Positions 46,605 through 58,226 of a stretch of DNA of 64,000 nucleotides are shown here, piece after piece. The stretch lies in assembly GCA_020746875.1 (NCBI GenBank), contig JAGTJL010000002.1:2108001-2172000 (forward strand), given 5' to 3'. Under the pieces are notes generated by a model. That model saw nothing but the letters and a program-made list of their open reading frames with translations, did no database searches and was not told the origin of the DNA. The stretch's first letter is position 1; each line of letters opens with the position of its first letter. The position numbers were made by a program, and so were the translations under genes. This DNA is from Rhexocercosporidium sp. MPI-PUGE-AT-0058. Taxonomy: Eukaryota; Ascomycota; Leotiomycetes; Helotiales.

Positions 46605-46932
46605 CCGGCAGCCATGCCTCGAAGACGACTAGTTTTTGGGGTCGATCGCCCGCCGGAGCAAAAGTTCAACAAACACTAAAGGATAGGTACGACCAGGGCC
46701 CCGGCAGAAATTATGGGAGGTGCAAATACTTACGGCGAATGAAAGGCAATGAAATGGGCCGTAAGCAGACGGCAATCGGCGCTTGGAGGGGGGATGGGGG
46801 GCAACAACATTGCGGGAGAGAGGGACACACAGGACGTTTGGATTTTGCAGGCGTGGGTGGGCCAAGAGGGGGGAGCTTGGTGAAGCACGCCATCCGCTAA
46901 GCTGCATAAGAGAAAGAGAGACCCAGAAAAAT

Positions 46933-46934
<2 letters not shown>

Positions 46935-46987
<53 letters not shown>
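46935..46987. repeat. (GA)26 microsatellite
   Basis: 53 bp of uninterrupted GA dinucleotides on the plus strand. Confidence 0.98.
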
Positions 46988-46988
<1 letters not shown>

Positions 46989-47052
46989 ACAGGAGACAGG
47001 ATGGAGTATGGAAGCGAGCAAAGGAACGTGAGTGGGAATCCATACGTACAGT

Positions 47053-47085
47053 ACTGTAGACTGTAGACTGTAGACTGTAGACTGT
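47053..47085. repeat. (ACTGTAG)n tandem repeat, about 4.7 copies
   Basis: A 7-bp unit ACTGTAG is repeated without mismatch over 33 bp. Confidence 0.95.
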
Positions 47086-47377
47086 GGGCGAGTAATGCAA
47101 AACCCTACCGCGGAGAAGGGATTCTCGGCTCCACGTGTACAATGACGGGATGGCGTGGGTGGGCATGGGAAGGAAGCATTGCAATTGTTGATATAACTGA
47201 ACTGGAACCTGAAGCCGAGGCTAGTAATAGAGAGGCAAGCAGGCAAGTAACACTCCGTCCCCGGTACTGCCTCTTTACAGTACTGTAATTCTGTCATCTA
47301 GCTATCTATCAGATGCGAACTGCATGCATGGGATGGGGGTGAGGGAGGACATTCTTTAGCATGGTTGTGATCTGGTT

Positions 47378-47402
47378 ATCTCATCTCATCTCATCTCATC
47401 TC
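47378..47402. repeat. (ATCTC)5 microsatellite
   Basis: Five perfect pentamers. Confidence 0.95.
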
Positions 47403-48679
47403 CTCACATCCCGTCACATCCATCCTTCCTGCAGACAGCGGGCCCCCACCAAGCGACAGCCTTGCATGACTTGGCGACACTTTGAGCTCTGACAAAGGTT
47501 GGGTGGACGTTGAAGTATCCAATCATCATCGACGCCCATGATGCCATTCCTAGGAATAACGCCCCCAAAGCACATCATTTGCATCATAGCTCCAGAGAGG
47601 CTGCACTGATCAAAGAGCCAAGAGCCTCCGCGTGGAGAAGAAACTTCGCCGACGCCTCGATGGAAAAGGACATGTCCAGACCACGCCTTTGAGATTATTG
47701 TAATTTGAATTGTTCATCGGCCGATTCATATTAACAAACTCTATTTGTGGTAGGTCCGGTCTTTACTTTTCAATGCGTGTACAGTAATTTGTGAACTGCT
47801 CCAGCCTCGATGGGGAGGCTAGCACGCAAAATGCCGTAGAACCTTTGTGACTTCTCGATATCTAACCGTACCGTCTTGTGTACTGAAGTTCAAGCATTCC
47901 AAGAAATCTCCAAGGGAAGCCTCAAGCTTGTTTAACGCCTCGGGTCTGGTTGAGAGATTTGAGATTATCTGGTCAGAAGTTAGAGTACTTGACTTTAACA
48001 TTTCTCTCCTGCCCATCATGTCTCAGAAACACCATGCAGACTTACTGAAAAGATAAAGTGCAATTTCTTAAAGAAGCAATTCTGTTGATTCGACATGATC
48101 CGAGTAGCATTCCGTTCTCATCCATGGGCGACTAGCCCTGCAGGTGATTATCGAATCATTGGTGGAAGAAACATAGTTGAACATGAAGGCTGAAGGCTTT
48201 AGGTAGTACTGTGGTGTCATATACATGAGTACTTCTTGTTGTTGTGCTTCAGTAACTTTCTGCATGTCCAGGATTTCCTGCCTTGGTAGTCAAGAGTCTT
48301 TGGTTCAAATGAAACTCACGTGCAAATCACCTGATTAAATACGCGTTCTCCTCACAACACTACTCCAGGACTTCCTAGCAACTAAAGAACTACAATAGGA
48401 AATACAATAGGAATTCCATCTAGGCAAGTTTCTCAAACAATCATTCATGAAAAGTCAAAAGCCAAACGTCTAATTCCTCTTCTCCACTTCCACTCAATGT
48501 TGACAAGCCGATCGCGTCGCGTAAAAACACGAACCTCACTCAGACTTCAGCCTCAGTGCAGTGTGAGAATCTCACCAAAAACCAGTTCTACAAGATTATT
48601 TTTAACACCTGTCATACACATCTTCTAACTTCAAGGTGAATACGGATGGACCAGCGCTAGTAACGAGAAAATAGTCAAC

Positions 48680-50148
48680 ATGTCAAACTCACCAACAAAA
48701 CAAAGCATCCCCATCTTAGCCCCGCCAAACCTTCCGCCCTCACTTCTCAACCCCCCAAGTCCTACAACGCATCGTGCCCTCAGACGACTTCAATCGGCGC
48801 ATACATTAGGCCAGTCGAATAACCAGCCATCCCTCATATCTCAGCAACACAAGCAAGTCCTGCAGAGGAACCATTCGCCGGCGAATAGCACCTCGGTTCC
48901 TCACCACAGTCGAGGACGGTCAAATAGTGATGCTACGAACATGTCAATTCCGACACCAGGCTCTGCCGGCAGGCGGCCTATCCATTCGAAGAAACCGATA
49001 GCGGCGGATGCTCTGTCTCTTGATCGGCTAGTGAGGGAAGGTCCTCCAGATGGGGATGTATTTGGGGCATTGGAGAGCGTGAGGTTGAAGATACTGGATC
49101 AGGGAATCAAGAGCGACACAGATGGCATGGTGGGTTCCTCGTTGCTACTATTAAAGGGAAAGTTGCTAACACTTCTATAGTCGTCTCTGCGAATCTACGT
49201 CTGGCTCATCCTCCTCAATGCCCCCGTCCTCGAAACAGATGCATATCTCGCCCTCATCCACCGTGGAGCTTCCCCCGCCTACTCCAAAATCCGCAACGAT
49301 ACCTTCCGAACCCTAGCCACCGACCCCCTCTTCCGCAGACGAGTCAGTGAAGCCAGTCTCATCCGATTACTCAATGCAGTAGCATGGAAACTACACGATG
49401 CGAAGGAAGAGCGGGCAGATAGTCTGTCAAAGTCAACCAGCAAGCTCACACATACTGCGAATGCACATGGGAGTCCCGAACTACAGAATACTACTCCTGC
49501 CATGAAGTCTAGAGCCCGAGCACTGACCCTCACTACGGAAGGCTCTGATGTTGGAACTTCTGAGCCAGGCACATATGTTCAGGGCATGAATGTTCTGGCA
49601 GCTCCTTTTCTATATGCAGCTCGGAGTGAGGCTGAAGCATTCGTTGCTTTCCACCGCTTCATCACTGTGGAGTGTCCTGGTTACGTCCGTGGTGCTATGG
49701 ACGGTGTACACAAAGGACTCGCTCTCGTGGATAAAGTTCTGGCAATTGTGGATCCGAAGCTCAGTTTGTATTTGATTGGAAAGGGTATGAATGCCGAGCT
49801 GTACGCTTTCCCTTCTGTTCTGACACTATGTGCTTGTACCCCTCCCCTACCGGAAGTATTGCGGCTCTGGGACTTTTTGTTCGCCTATGGAGCTCATCTC
49901 AATATCTTATGTATTGTGGCGCAACTTGTTATTCTCAGGACTTCTATCTTGAGTTCTCCCAGGTACGTTTGCTCCATCAGCTCCATCCCTCTTCGAAAGA
50001 TATCTCAAAGCTAACTCACCAAAGCCCTACTAAGATTCTACGGTCTTTCCCTCCTCTTCAGGCGGAGACTATCAAGGCCGTTACACTGTCCTTGATCAAG
50101 AAGATCCCAGACGATGTCTACGCTGAGATCGTCTCTCACGCGAAATGA
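48680..50148 (+). CDS. BUB2: Spindle checkpoint GAP subunit Bub2 (TBC domain)
   Basis: Three exons: 48680-49129, 49181-49962, 50025-50148; 451 residues. Bub2 with Bfa1/Byr4 is the GTPase-activating complex for the mitotic-exit/septation GTPase (Tem1/Spg1); the S. pombe counterpart is Cdc16. A disordered Pro/Ser/Asn-rich N-terminus (about 100 residues) precedes the TBC domain: LRIYVWLILLNAPVLETDAY, SKIRNDTFRTLATDPLF (IxxDxxR arginine-finger motif), GTYVQGMNVLAAPFLYA (YxQ glutamine finger), and LPEVLRLWDFLFAYGAHLNI. The extended insert between the two fingers is Ser/Thr-rich and could be phosphoregulated (inference). Confidence 0.93.
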
Positions 50149-50782
50149 TTTACGATCTTTGAGCATCGCACGGAGTTTTTTGTTGCTGAATATTAGGCAT
50201 TACGATTTGCATTAGGGAATTCCCCCGGGCTATGGGTCTCGATATGTTATGGCGTCCCTGGGAATGGAAATGTGTAATAAAAGTGTACTATCACGATGAT
50301 TAATAATGACAATGAACGATGACCTACCTGATTGCTTATTTTCAAGATCGCAAAGTGTTTATTTCGTTGCATCCTCTTCACCCACGTGTAACCTGTTGAA
50401 CTACCTCTTCTCGAATCACCAACATCCTCCCACTTTCAAACTCAGAAACCTTGGTTTAAATCCTATTAGATCCGTAGAATATCAAGGAAGAAGTGATGTA
50501 AACATCCGTTGACATCTTGAGATTTGCTCAGCCTCGCACGCGCACGTGGAGTTCCCAATGGTGCCATTGGTGCTCAAGTCAACGCTGCAAGGTACCACTG
50601 AAAAGAATACCGGGGCGCTGTCGATCCCTCAACAGCAACCGCAACATCAAGCAAGCACGCCAGCAACTGACAGACCCGACCGAACACTGCGCTGCACCAC
50701 GGAATCGTGCATTCGGACTCATGAGTCCAACCCCTCTCCCACTATAGTACATAAATACCAACCCACGTCCCTCCCTCGTGTG
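50149..50782. other. Intergenic region between BUB2 and the AIM6-like gene
   Basis: About 630 bp, both genes reading rightward. Contains the BUB2 3' region and the AIM6-like promoter (a TATA-like CTATAGTACATAAATA at about 50741). No other gene seen. Confidence 0.5.
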
Positions 50783-52115
50783 ATGTTGCTTCCTCCATCT
50801 AAACGAGTCAATCGTTCAAGTCTCCCGTTCTCGTTCTTCTCTTCTGCCCGCCGGACAATCCACTCGCTAAGCCTCACGTTGTTGCTCGCTATGGCGTTCC
50901 TCTCCACCTGCCTCATGCTGGCGTACGCCTTCCTGGGCTTCACGACGTTCAGTACGGTGCATGCTGAGGTCCCAGGTAGTCCGGATGTGTCGCCGAGTTT
51001 GCAGGATATTCTGGATAAGGCGCATAAAGGGCCGTTGTATACTTATCCTACGAGTTTGACGCAGGGGATTATACCGGTATGTCTTTTTATATACTCCGGC
51101 TAATCTTATGAATTTTCGTGTATTCGCAAGCCGAAGAATGAGTTGCTGACTGTGAGAATTTAGAAAGGGATACATTCTCATAATGATTGTAAGCCTTTCT
51201 TCCATTCATTGACGTTTGAGATGAGATGTGTTTATTAACACGCGAAACTCAGACTGGCGAGACGTACCTTTCTACTCTGCCCTTTCAGTAGGAGCCATCT
51301 CAATCGAAGCTGATGTATGGCTCTACAATGACACACTATTTGTCGGCCACGAGATCAGTGCTCTAACCAAACAGCGCACTTTTGAGTCTCTCTACATCAA
51401 CCCCATCCTGGACGTGATCAAGAGACAGAATCCTTCGACACCATTCGTAAACGAGAAGACACTCAATGGTGTCTTTGATACGAGTTCGGGACAAACGTTG
51501 TATCTGTTCGTGGATCTAAAGACGAATGGGTCGAGTACATGGCCGGTTGTTATTAAGGCATTAGAACCTCTGTGAGTATTTACTCCCTTCTGGCTTGCTT
51601 CCACGTGATATCAGACTCTCCGTTCAATCGAACCCTCAATGTCTAATATTTGACTGTCAACTAACACCTCTAGACGCTCCGCTGGTTACCTTTCCACCAC
51701 AAACGGCACTCACTTCACCAGCGGACCTGTAACCGTAATCGGCACCGGCAACACTCCCCTTTCTCTCGTCCAGCCCATCCAGACACGAGACTACTTCTGG
51801 GACGGCCCCCTCCCAACTCTCAACAGTACATTCTCCAACATAACTTCCCTCGTCTCGCCCATCGCGTCCGCCAGCGTAGGTTCCGCTCTCGGCAGCACCA
51901 TTATCGGTACGGGGTTGAATGACACGCAACTGGCGATCTTGAGACAGCAGGTCGCGACGGCGCATGGGAAGGGGATTAAGGTTAGGTATTGGGATCAGCC
52001 TGGGTGGCCGATTAGTACGAGGAATGGGCTGTGGAGGCAGTTTAGGACAGAGGGTGTCGATTTGATTAATGTGGATGATTTGGAGGCCGCGGCTGGGTTT
52101 GGTGATACTTGGTGA
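50783..52115 (+). CDS. AIM6: AIM6-like PLC/GDPD-type phosphodiesterase, membrane-anchored
   Basis: Four exons: 50783-51076, 51164-51188, 51253-51571, 51674-52115; 359 residues. A basic N-terminus is followed by one hydrophobic segment (SLTLLLAMAFLSTCLMLAYA), so the enzyme is probably a luminal or type II membrane protein. The catalytic-type motifs are KGIHSHNDYWRDVPFYSALS and SIEADVWLYNDTLFVGHE, as in the glycerophosphodiester phosphodiesterase/PI-PLC-like superfamily; TLYLFVDLKTNGSSTWPVV and VRYWDQPGWPISTRNGLW follow. The AIM6 family is conserved in fungi; the yeast name refers to a mitochondrial-inheritance screen and no substrate is established. The HSHND histidines come from the 25-nt exon 2. 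Several NxS/T sequons (NGSS, NGTH, NSTF, NDTQ) fit secretory-pathway localisation. Confidence 0.85.
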
Positions 52116-52638
52116 TGGCGAGGTGGCTGGTATGTACTCATGATAGACTAATGCTGGTATGGTTTATAAAAGATGGATATTAATGAACATATGAACTTAT
52201 CTATTTTGACAGTAATTGGGAGGTGTGAGTATGATAAGAGAGATAGCTTTGAAGGGCCACATGGTAAAAAGAGAAGGAACGACCGCTTCTCGAAGGTCTC
52301 ATTACCAGATGTGGCAGTTGCTTATGGCCTTGGATTACTTCCAGAAACCTTGTTGCGGGTTCTTTCTTTCTCTTTGCGCTGAAGGATGCCCTTGCTAGCA
52401 CGATGAAATTTGCTTGGGCCGAGTTGCATCTCTCAAGACCGCCATCAGGCAAACATTATTCGCTTTCAGTATTATCACAGCTCAAAGTCTTACGCACCCA
52501 TTGTTTATGCCCAGATAGATTTAATGTGCCTACCTCTTTGATATTCAGAGGTATCCAGAGAGAGCATTGCAGATAGCAACAGACCCGATAGCAGGATACG
52601 TGGAGCCTATCACCGGTACGAGCCAGCCAGCGGAGAGA
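52116..52638. other. Intergenic region
   Basis: About 520 bp between the AIM6-like stop and the first exon of the orphan gene. Short frames only. Confidence 0.5.
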
Positions 52639-54209
52639 ATGGTCGAGCCAGGCAAAGCAAGAAAAGCAGCTAGGTGGGGCAACTTGTAGGTGTACCTTTC
52701 TGCTCGAAAGTAAGATTGCGAAGCTGACTATCCAGGTCTCGTCGGAAAGGAATCCTTCGAGCCCATCTGAAGACCGGAAACTATGAGATACCAACACATG
52801 TTACCGGACAAATCAAGACTGCACCTACGACGAAACTAGAAGCACGAAAAGATGAGATGGATTGTATTGATGGTTGGTTCCCGTATGATTCCCACGAGCT
52901 CTCTGTCGATCGCGAGAGTCGAATGATGCCCGACACGTCCCGAACCTTGAGGTCTGGCAATGTCTCCACGAGCATACCTACCAATTACGGCGAGAAGCCT
53001 TGGGAGGAACCGGAAATTCCGGAGTCTGCTCGTTACTACAGAAGTAGTGATGGTGTCAATGCCGCTGATACGAAATGGGGGGAGCATAGAGAGTCGCCAG
53101 TATCTATGAGACTTGTCTTGGATGCTGAAAATGATGGATCTGAAATCGTACAGAGGAAACCTGGCAGATTGATCTCAAGAAGGGAGCGACGTTTTCTTTG
53201 GGCCTCACTCGAGCTTTACAGAAAGAGGAAGAGAGCCAGAGAAGCACGGGAAGGGAACCTTTCCTCTCCATCGTCCGTAGCTACTGATTCGGAAAACGAA
53301 ATGAACTGCGAACCTCCGCGAAAGCGAGTCAAGTCTTCTCCATTCAGTGGTCAAGATAACTGGATACCAATTGAAGATCAGCATTCTGGTCAGGGAATTG
53401 ATGGGCGAATGAAGAGAGTGAGGTTTGCAGAGGAAGTGCAAAGGATACGAGCGTCCTCAAGCTCGTCTCTATCATCGAAAAATATAGTAATAGTATCGGA
53501 GCAGAATGTAAATGACAACGACGATCAGGAGAAAACAATTTACAAGGAGCGTTCGCGTTCGCCTCCAAGAGACAGGGATGGTTCCGAATCGTCAACAGAT
53601 TCTCGACACCATCTTGAAGAACAACACAGCTTCGAGGATACCCCTGAAGCACCGATTGAAACTGAACAACCTGTCCAAGATTTACGCACTGAGGTTACGG
53701 ATCGAAAGCGAAAGGATAGCGGCATTGTTCTCGTTGTCAGTAATTCTGAAGAGCTCTCGAAGGAGCATATCCATCGTACCTCTAGACCTGCCCATCTCGC
53801 GGCCGCAGACGCTTGTCTCGACAGGACAATGGAATCCTGCCACCTTCAAGAAGAGCCTACAAGCCCAAAAAGGGACAGCCCCCGAAATATAATGGCAGGT
53901 ACCGTAGGCGAGCCAAAACACAACATCTCACATATCGTCATAACGCCACCTTCTCCAGAGACTGATAAGACGCCCCTGAAACTATATTTTACGACATCGA
54001 CCACTGCTCTAAATCGACACACTAGAGAAGACGTGGAAGTCGATACAAGGGGCAGTCTCTCTTACTTCCAGGATCCATTTTCCGCCGCCATGGACATCAT
54101 GGATACTGACGTAGGCGAAACAACATCCAAGCCAAGTATCGTGAAGAAAGAACCTCTTGATGACGATGTTTATGAGTTTGCCCTCCCATCTCCACTTTTG
54201 ACTCTCTAA
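52639..54209 (+). CDS. Disordered basic hypothetical protein
   Basis: Two exons, 52639-52685 and 52736-54209 (50-nt intron GTAGGT...CTGAC...CCAG); 506 residues. The spliced N-terminus MVEPGKARKAARWGNLSRRK continues GILRAHLKTGNYEIPTHVTG, a dense basic, amphipathic segment that looks conserved and would be lost if the ATG at 52857 were used. The rest is low-complexity and charged: a basic RERRFLWASLELYRKRKRAR helix, a nuclear-localisation-like PPRKRVKSS, RSRSPPRDRD, and near the C-terminus VKKEPLDDD, a good psi-K-x-E sumoylation site. No domain recognised. Nuclear localisation is inferred from the basic motifs. Confidence 0.6.
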
Positions 54210-55250
54210 ATTTCAGTCGTGGCGGGTTGTAACTATGTACTAAAGGAATTTCCACTGTTGCGAAAACGCTGAATGTCCTTGCAGAGGTTACGAAATCCTG
54301 GCATCGCCTACGATGGGGGATATCAACAAAGGCTAAGCGAGCATGGGCCGAGGGCAACTGACTCATTTTACGGATGTCGTCTGCTGTGTCTATCGAAGTT
54401 TTGTTAAGAGTTAGGATTGAGACTGGCAGATCGCGGCACTGGTTCTCGTGAATAGGATTGGAATGTGGGGTGCGTTTACTCGCGGTGAAGCAAGAGCGTT
54501 GTTGTATTATAGGATACTGGCTCTAGTTTGACCAACACAATAAATATGATTTATGCTGGAATTCATGCATTGCCGGCGAGCAAATCATCGCTCCTCAAGT
54601 TTCGTGAGAAATAATCGTACGCAAGCTCATCACCCATGCCATGCCCGTTCAATTGAAAAGCTGGGAGAAATAAGAAAATTATAAACCAGTTACCGACTTA
54701 CTGAGTACGGAGCACTCAAATCTCACATTAGAACAAGATTCATCACTCAAACCCTCATTCATTAACTATATGTTATATCCACATAATTCATGACCCAGCC
54801 AATCCAGTCCAGTTCCGATCCAAGCATGTTTATTTGTTTGTGTTGTCATAAACCCTGTACAGCCTCGTCTGAATCCAGACAAGCCAGCCAAGATCGATTC
54901 AAGTGAGTGAGTGAATGCGTGAGTGAGTCAACCATCCCCCGATGTCCGAGGCATCGAATCCAGTCAATGGTAATGTAACGTAATGTGATGGAAAGGGACA
55001 TAAAACAGACAAAAGACCCCTGCAAAGAGAATGGTATCATCGCTGTACTCGAAAGTTGAAGTAAAAAGACATCCGCGCAATGCTCCCCAGTGTTTGAAAA
55101 GAGAAAGAAACATAAGTGTTCGAATGAGTGCTCGAAGTTTGGGACTTTGGAAGTGGCGTATTTGAGTTTGGGTTGGTGTGGGTGGGTGAGTGTCTTGATA
55201 TCGTCAGGGAGAAGCGGTGTGGGTGGTTCAGTGCGCTGGCTGGTATTTGT
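54210..55250. other. Convergent 3' region
   Basis: About 1 kb between the orphan gene and the CAP-Gly gene. Holds a GTGAGTGAGTGAATGCGTGA-type degenerate repeat near 54905. No gene recognised. Confidence 0.5.
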
Positions 55251-57852
55251 TCAGAAAGCATCTTCGAATGGACAATCGATGCTATCGTGTCCTTCGCGCT
55301 CACACACACCGCACCATTTATCCATGTTGACAACCCCGCTCTCCTTTCCTGCCACGGGACCGGATTCCATGGGGTTGGGGATTATTCTGACAGGTGTGCT
55401 GGCCTTCTGGAGGGAAGAGAACGAGGATTTGTTCTTCATGGGCGAGAGAGGAGCGGGTTTGTATTCGTCGTGGGAGGGCTTTGGCGACAGGCCTGCCTTG
55501 ACTACGTCTTTGCCTGTTCGAAGGTGGCTGGTTTCTCGAGGTGCTCCGCTGTTGGGACTGAACATGTTTGTGCATGTCAGAATGTCATGGCCGGATGTCT
55601 CGCAGAGTTCACAGAAACTCTCGTTGGCGGATGAATAGGTGTCGCTCTCTGGCATAGTCTCGAGAGTGTTGCCTCTTCGGTGGTTCTCGGGCGATGCTCG
55701 CATATCCCGATCACGCCAACTAACGACTGTTCCCTTGGAATCTCTAATGGAGGAGTGATCCTGGGTCACAGTTCCCGTGCTCAAGGCGCTGGCCCTATGG
55801 TTTGTGCCGTTGCTGGCACTTCCTCTCCTCAGGCGTTCCACCTCGCGCTCAAGCTCGTCTTCTCTGTTAACCTTTGTTTCCACAGTGGCTCGTAGTTCTG
55901 CGACTTCCCTCTCGAGTTTCTCGCGAGCGAGACGGTCATCGATGGATTCTGTTCCACCATTGCTGGGCCTTCGACGTGACGCGCTGTGTCGGTTTGTAGG
56001 GGTCTTCTGGGAGTCTCCGTTCGGGCTTCCCATATCTGGGATGGCATCCCGGCTTAGAGAGTGTATAATAGCCTTTAATCCTCGGATCTCGTCGTCACGT
56101 TGCTCCAGTTCCTTCGACATGGATCCAGTCTCCCCACTGGCACCCACATTCATAGCAGCTGCTGCCTTCTCTCGTTCCCGTCGTAATTCAGATCTAGTCC
56201 GTTCCACCTCTCCTCGTAGGAATTCAACCTCTCCTCGAGCCTCGGCTTCGCCACGTCTAGCATCTTCTAGTCCTTCTTCGAGCTCTTGTACAAGCTCCTC
56301 CAGTTGCTTCAATTGTCTTGCGACGCTGTCGACATCTTCTCCTCGTTCCGCAAGTTCTCTTACTTCTTGCAGCAAGTCCTCTACCCTCTTTTCGTAGACA
56401 CGTTCGGTCTCGGTGCTGGCCAGCTCCAAGGTATCAATCGTACTCCTGAAATCCGCTCTGTGGGCGTCGAATTCAGCTGTCAACATCGCAATCTTTTCGT
56501 TCTTCTCCCGTAATATTGCTCGTAGTTGTGTTGAGTCTTTGTCCTCCATGCTCCCTCTATTGTGCCTGCTCCCAACTTCTGGCGAGTTCATTAATGCCTG
56601 GACCTCGACCAGACTACTTTCCATCTCCGCCAAGCTGGATGCCTGCTCTTTCAGCTGCTTGTCACGCTCTTCTAGTTGTCCTCGTAATCTGTCGACTTCG
56701 TCATCATTATTTGCCCTGGAGGCAGACCGCGAAGCAGGGCGCATTTTCGTATTGAAGGAGGAAACAGAGCCAAGGCTCCCATTAGTAGTCGTTCTCGATA
56801 CTCCGATCGGAGTAAGCTCATCGTCGCTGTAGTTCATAGGAACCTGGCCCAGAGCAGAAGCACTGCGTGGTCCAACACTGGCTTTCAATCCATTCTTAGG
56901 CGCATATCCTACTTTCTTGCTTGGATCCCTTGAATCTTGTGTACCTCTGACGCTTTGTCCAAACTTTCCAGGAGCAGGGCTGCCATACCGTGCGGGTGTT
57001 TTCGATGTCGGCGTACCAATGGACGGTCTCGAGGTTAATTGCGGCTTTCGTAAAGGCGATTCTGGTCGAGGCAGAGAGGGGCGGGACTTCTTGAACTGAG
57101 GGCTTGGAGCTCTTCCTGGCCCAACCGATTGACTGAATTTGGGAACGGATGGAGTTGGTGGTGTATATGCCCTGGAACCCCCTGACCAGCGACCTTGAAA
57201 TTTCCGCCTATTGAAGGTGTGGTAGGTGTGAGAGGAAACGATCCTTCTTGGGATGAGGGCGAGCCTCGTCTGATCGCTCTATTGATCGGAAGAAAGATAC
57301 CGGCGCCTGGAATCATGGTACTAAAGTACGATATCCTATGTGACTTGTCAGTAACCTATGGCGTAATCTCAGTATTTGCATGTCTTACCCGTCAACATCG
57401 CCGTTGTTTTTCCCTCGAGTCGCAAACTCTTCACTCAGCTCCACCCCTGCAAATGTGCCCTTCTTCCCTTGTACCGTTCCGACGAACTTCACGGTTCCAT
57501 ACATGCTTCCCGGGACATCAACCAGGTCTCCAACCTCCAGATCCTCTCCACCTCCGGCGCGGGAGGGTGTAAATGGCGGCATTCTGACTGGGACCGAATC
57601 GTCAGCCAACACCGTGCTCAAACCGTATCCTAAGCTTTCATCCGGAATGCTCGACAGGGCGGTAGAAGTAAGGGCGTTCAGGGATTGCTTTCGCAGAAGC
57701 GCGTGCGGCCTGACACTCGGGCCTGGAGACGCGCCTGATGGGGATGGTTGCTTGTGCGAGGTGTAGATCGCGCCGAGATTTGGCGTCGACGTGGAATTTA
57801 TGCCGTTGAGTATCGAGGGTCGCGGTCTTGCTAGAGAACGTCTTGTTGACAT
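55251..57852 (-). CDS. CAP-Gly microtubule plus-end protein, CLIP-170/Bik1 type (apparent frame break)
   Basis: ATG at 57852 (MSTRRSLARPRPSILNG). The CAP-Gly domain reads EDLEVGDLVDVPGSMYGTVK then GTVQGKKGTFAGVELSEEF and KNNGDVDGISYF, the family GKNDG/GYF region as in CLIP-170. An intron GTAAGA...ACATAG follows. Next comes PGAGIFLPINRAIRRGSP, a Ser/Pro-rich linker, a long coiled coil (DEVDRLRGQLEERDKQLKEQ and following heptads to about residue 600), and two C-terminal zinc knuckles CELCETSGHDILTC and CGVCEREGHDSIDC. These proteins track growing microtubule ends and bind dynein/dynactin. A one-base shift is needed near 57200 between TPTTPSIGGNF and QGRWSGGSRAYTPPTPS for a continuous protein; the rest is intact, so a sequence error is likely, but a real lesion cannot be excluded. 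Confidence 0.82.
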
Positions 57853-58194
57853 TGAGGAGCACGGGTTGCAGGTGGAGATGTTTGTGTTTGCAGGTGGTGG
57901 CCGCTGGCTGGTTGACCGGGGACTAGCGAATGATGCAGAGCACCAGATTGGCAATTTCTCACCAGTGAGGGCCCTTTGGAGACGGCCGACCAACTTCTTC
58001 TTGGTTGTCAGCGGAATTATTAATATGCAAAGAGATGCGCAATGTGGATGGGTTCGTGATCGTGGTCAAAAGGCGACAAGTAATTATCTATGCAGAAGCA
58101 ATGACTGACAGAAGACCGCGAGATGGGTAGGTAGGTGATTAAGGTCGGTAGGGAATAAAAGTAACGAAGTAAGGTAAGATAGGTCGGTCTGCAA

Positions 58195-58226
<32 letters not shown>

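Larger units (their letters stand above)
45695..48679. other. 3-kb divergent intergenic region with microsatellites
   Basis: Between the sulfate permease (minus) and BUB2 (plus). Contains a CYS3-type palindrome and three simple repeats (separate entries). A long minus-strand frame at 46629-47297 exists only because it translates the GA tract as Ser-Leu runs. Frames at 47510-48265 are featureless. Confidence 0.6.

Noticed and set aside
46629..47297. 222-codon minus-strand frame with Ser-Leu runs
   Set aside because: The frame stays open because it translates the GA microsatellite; no domain on either side.
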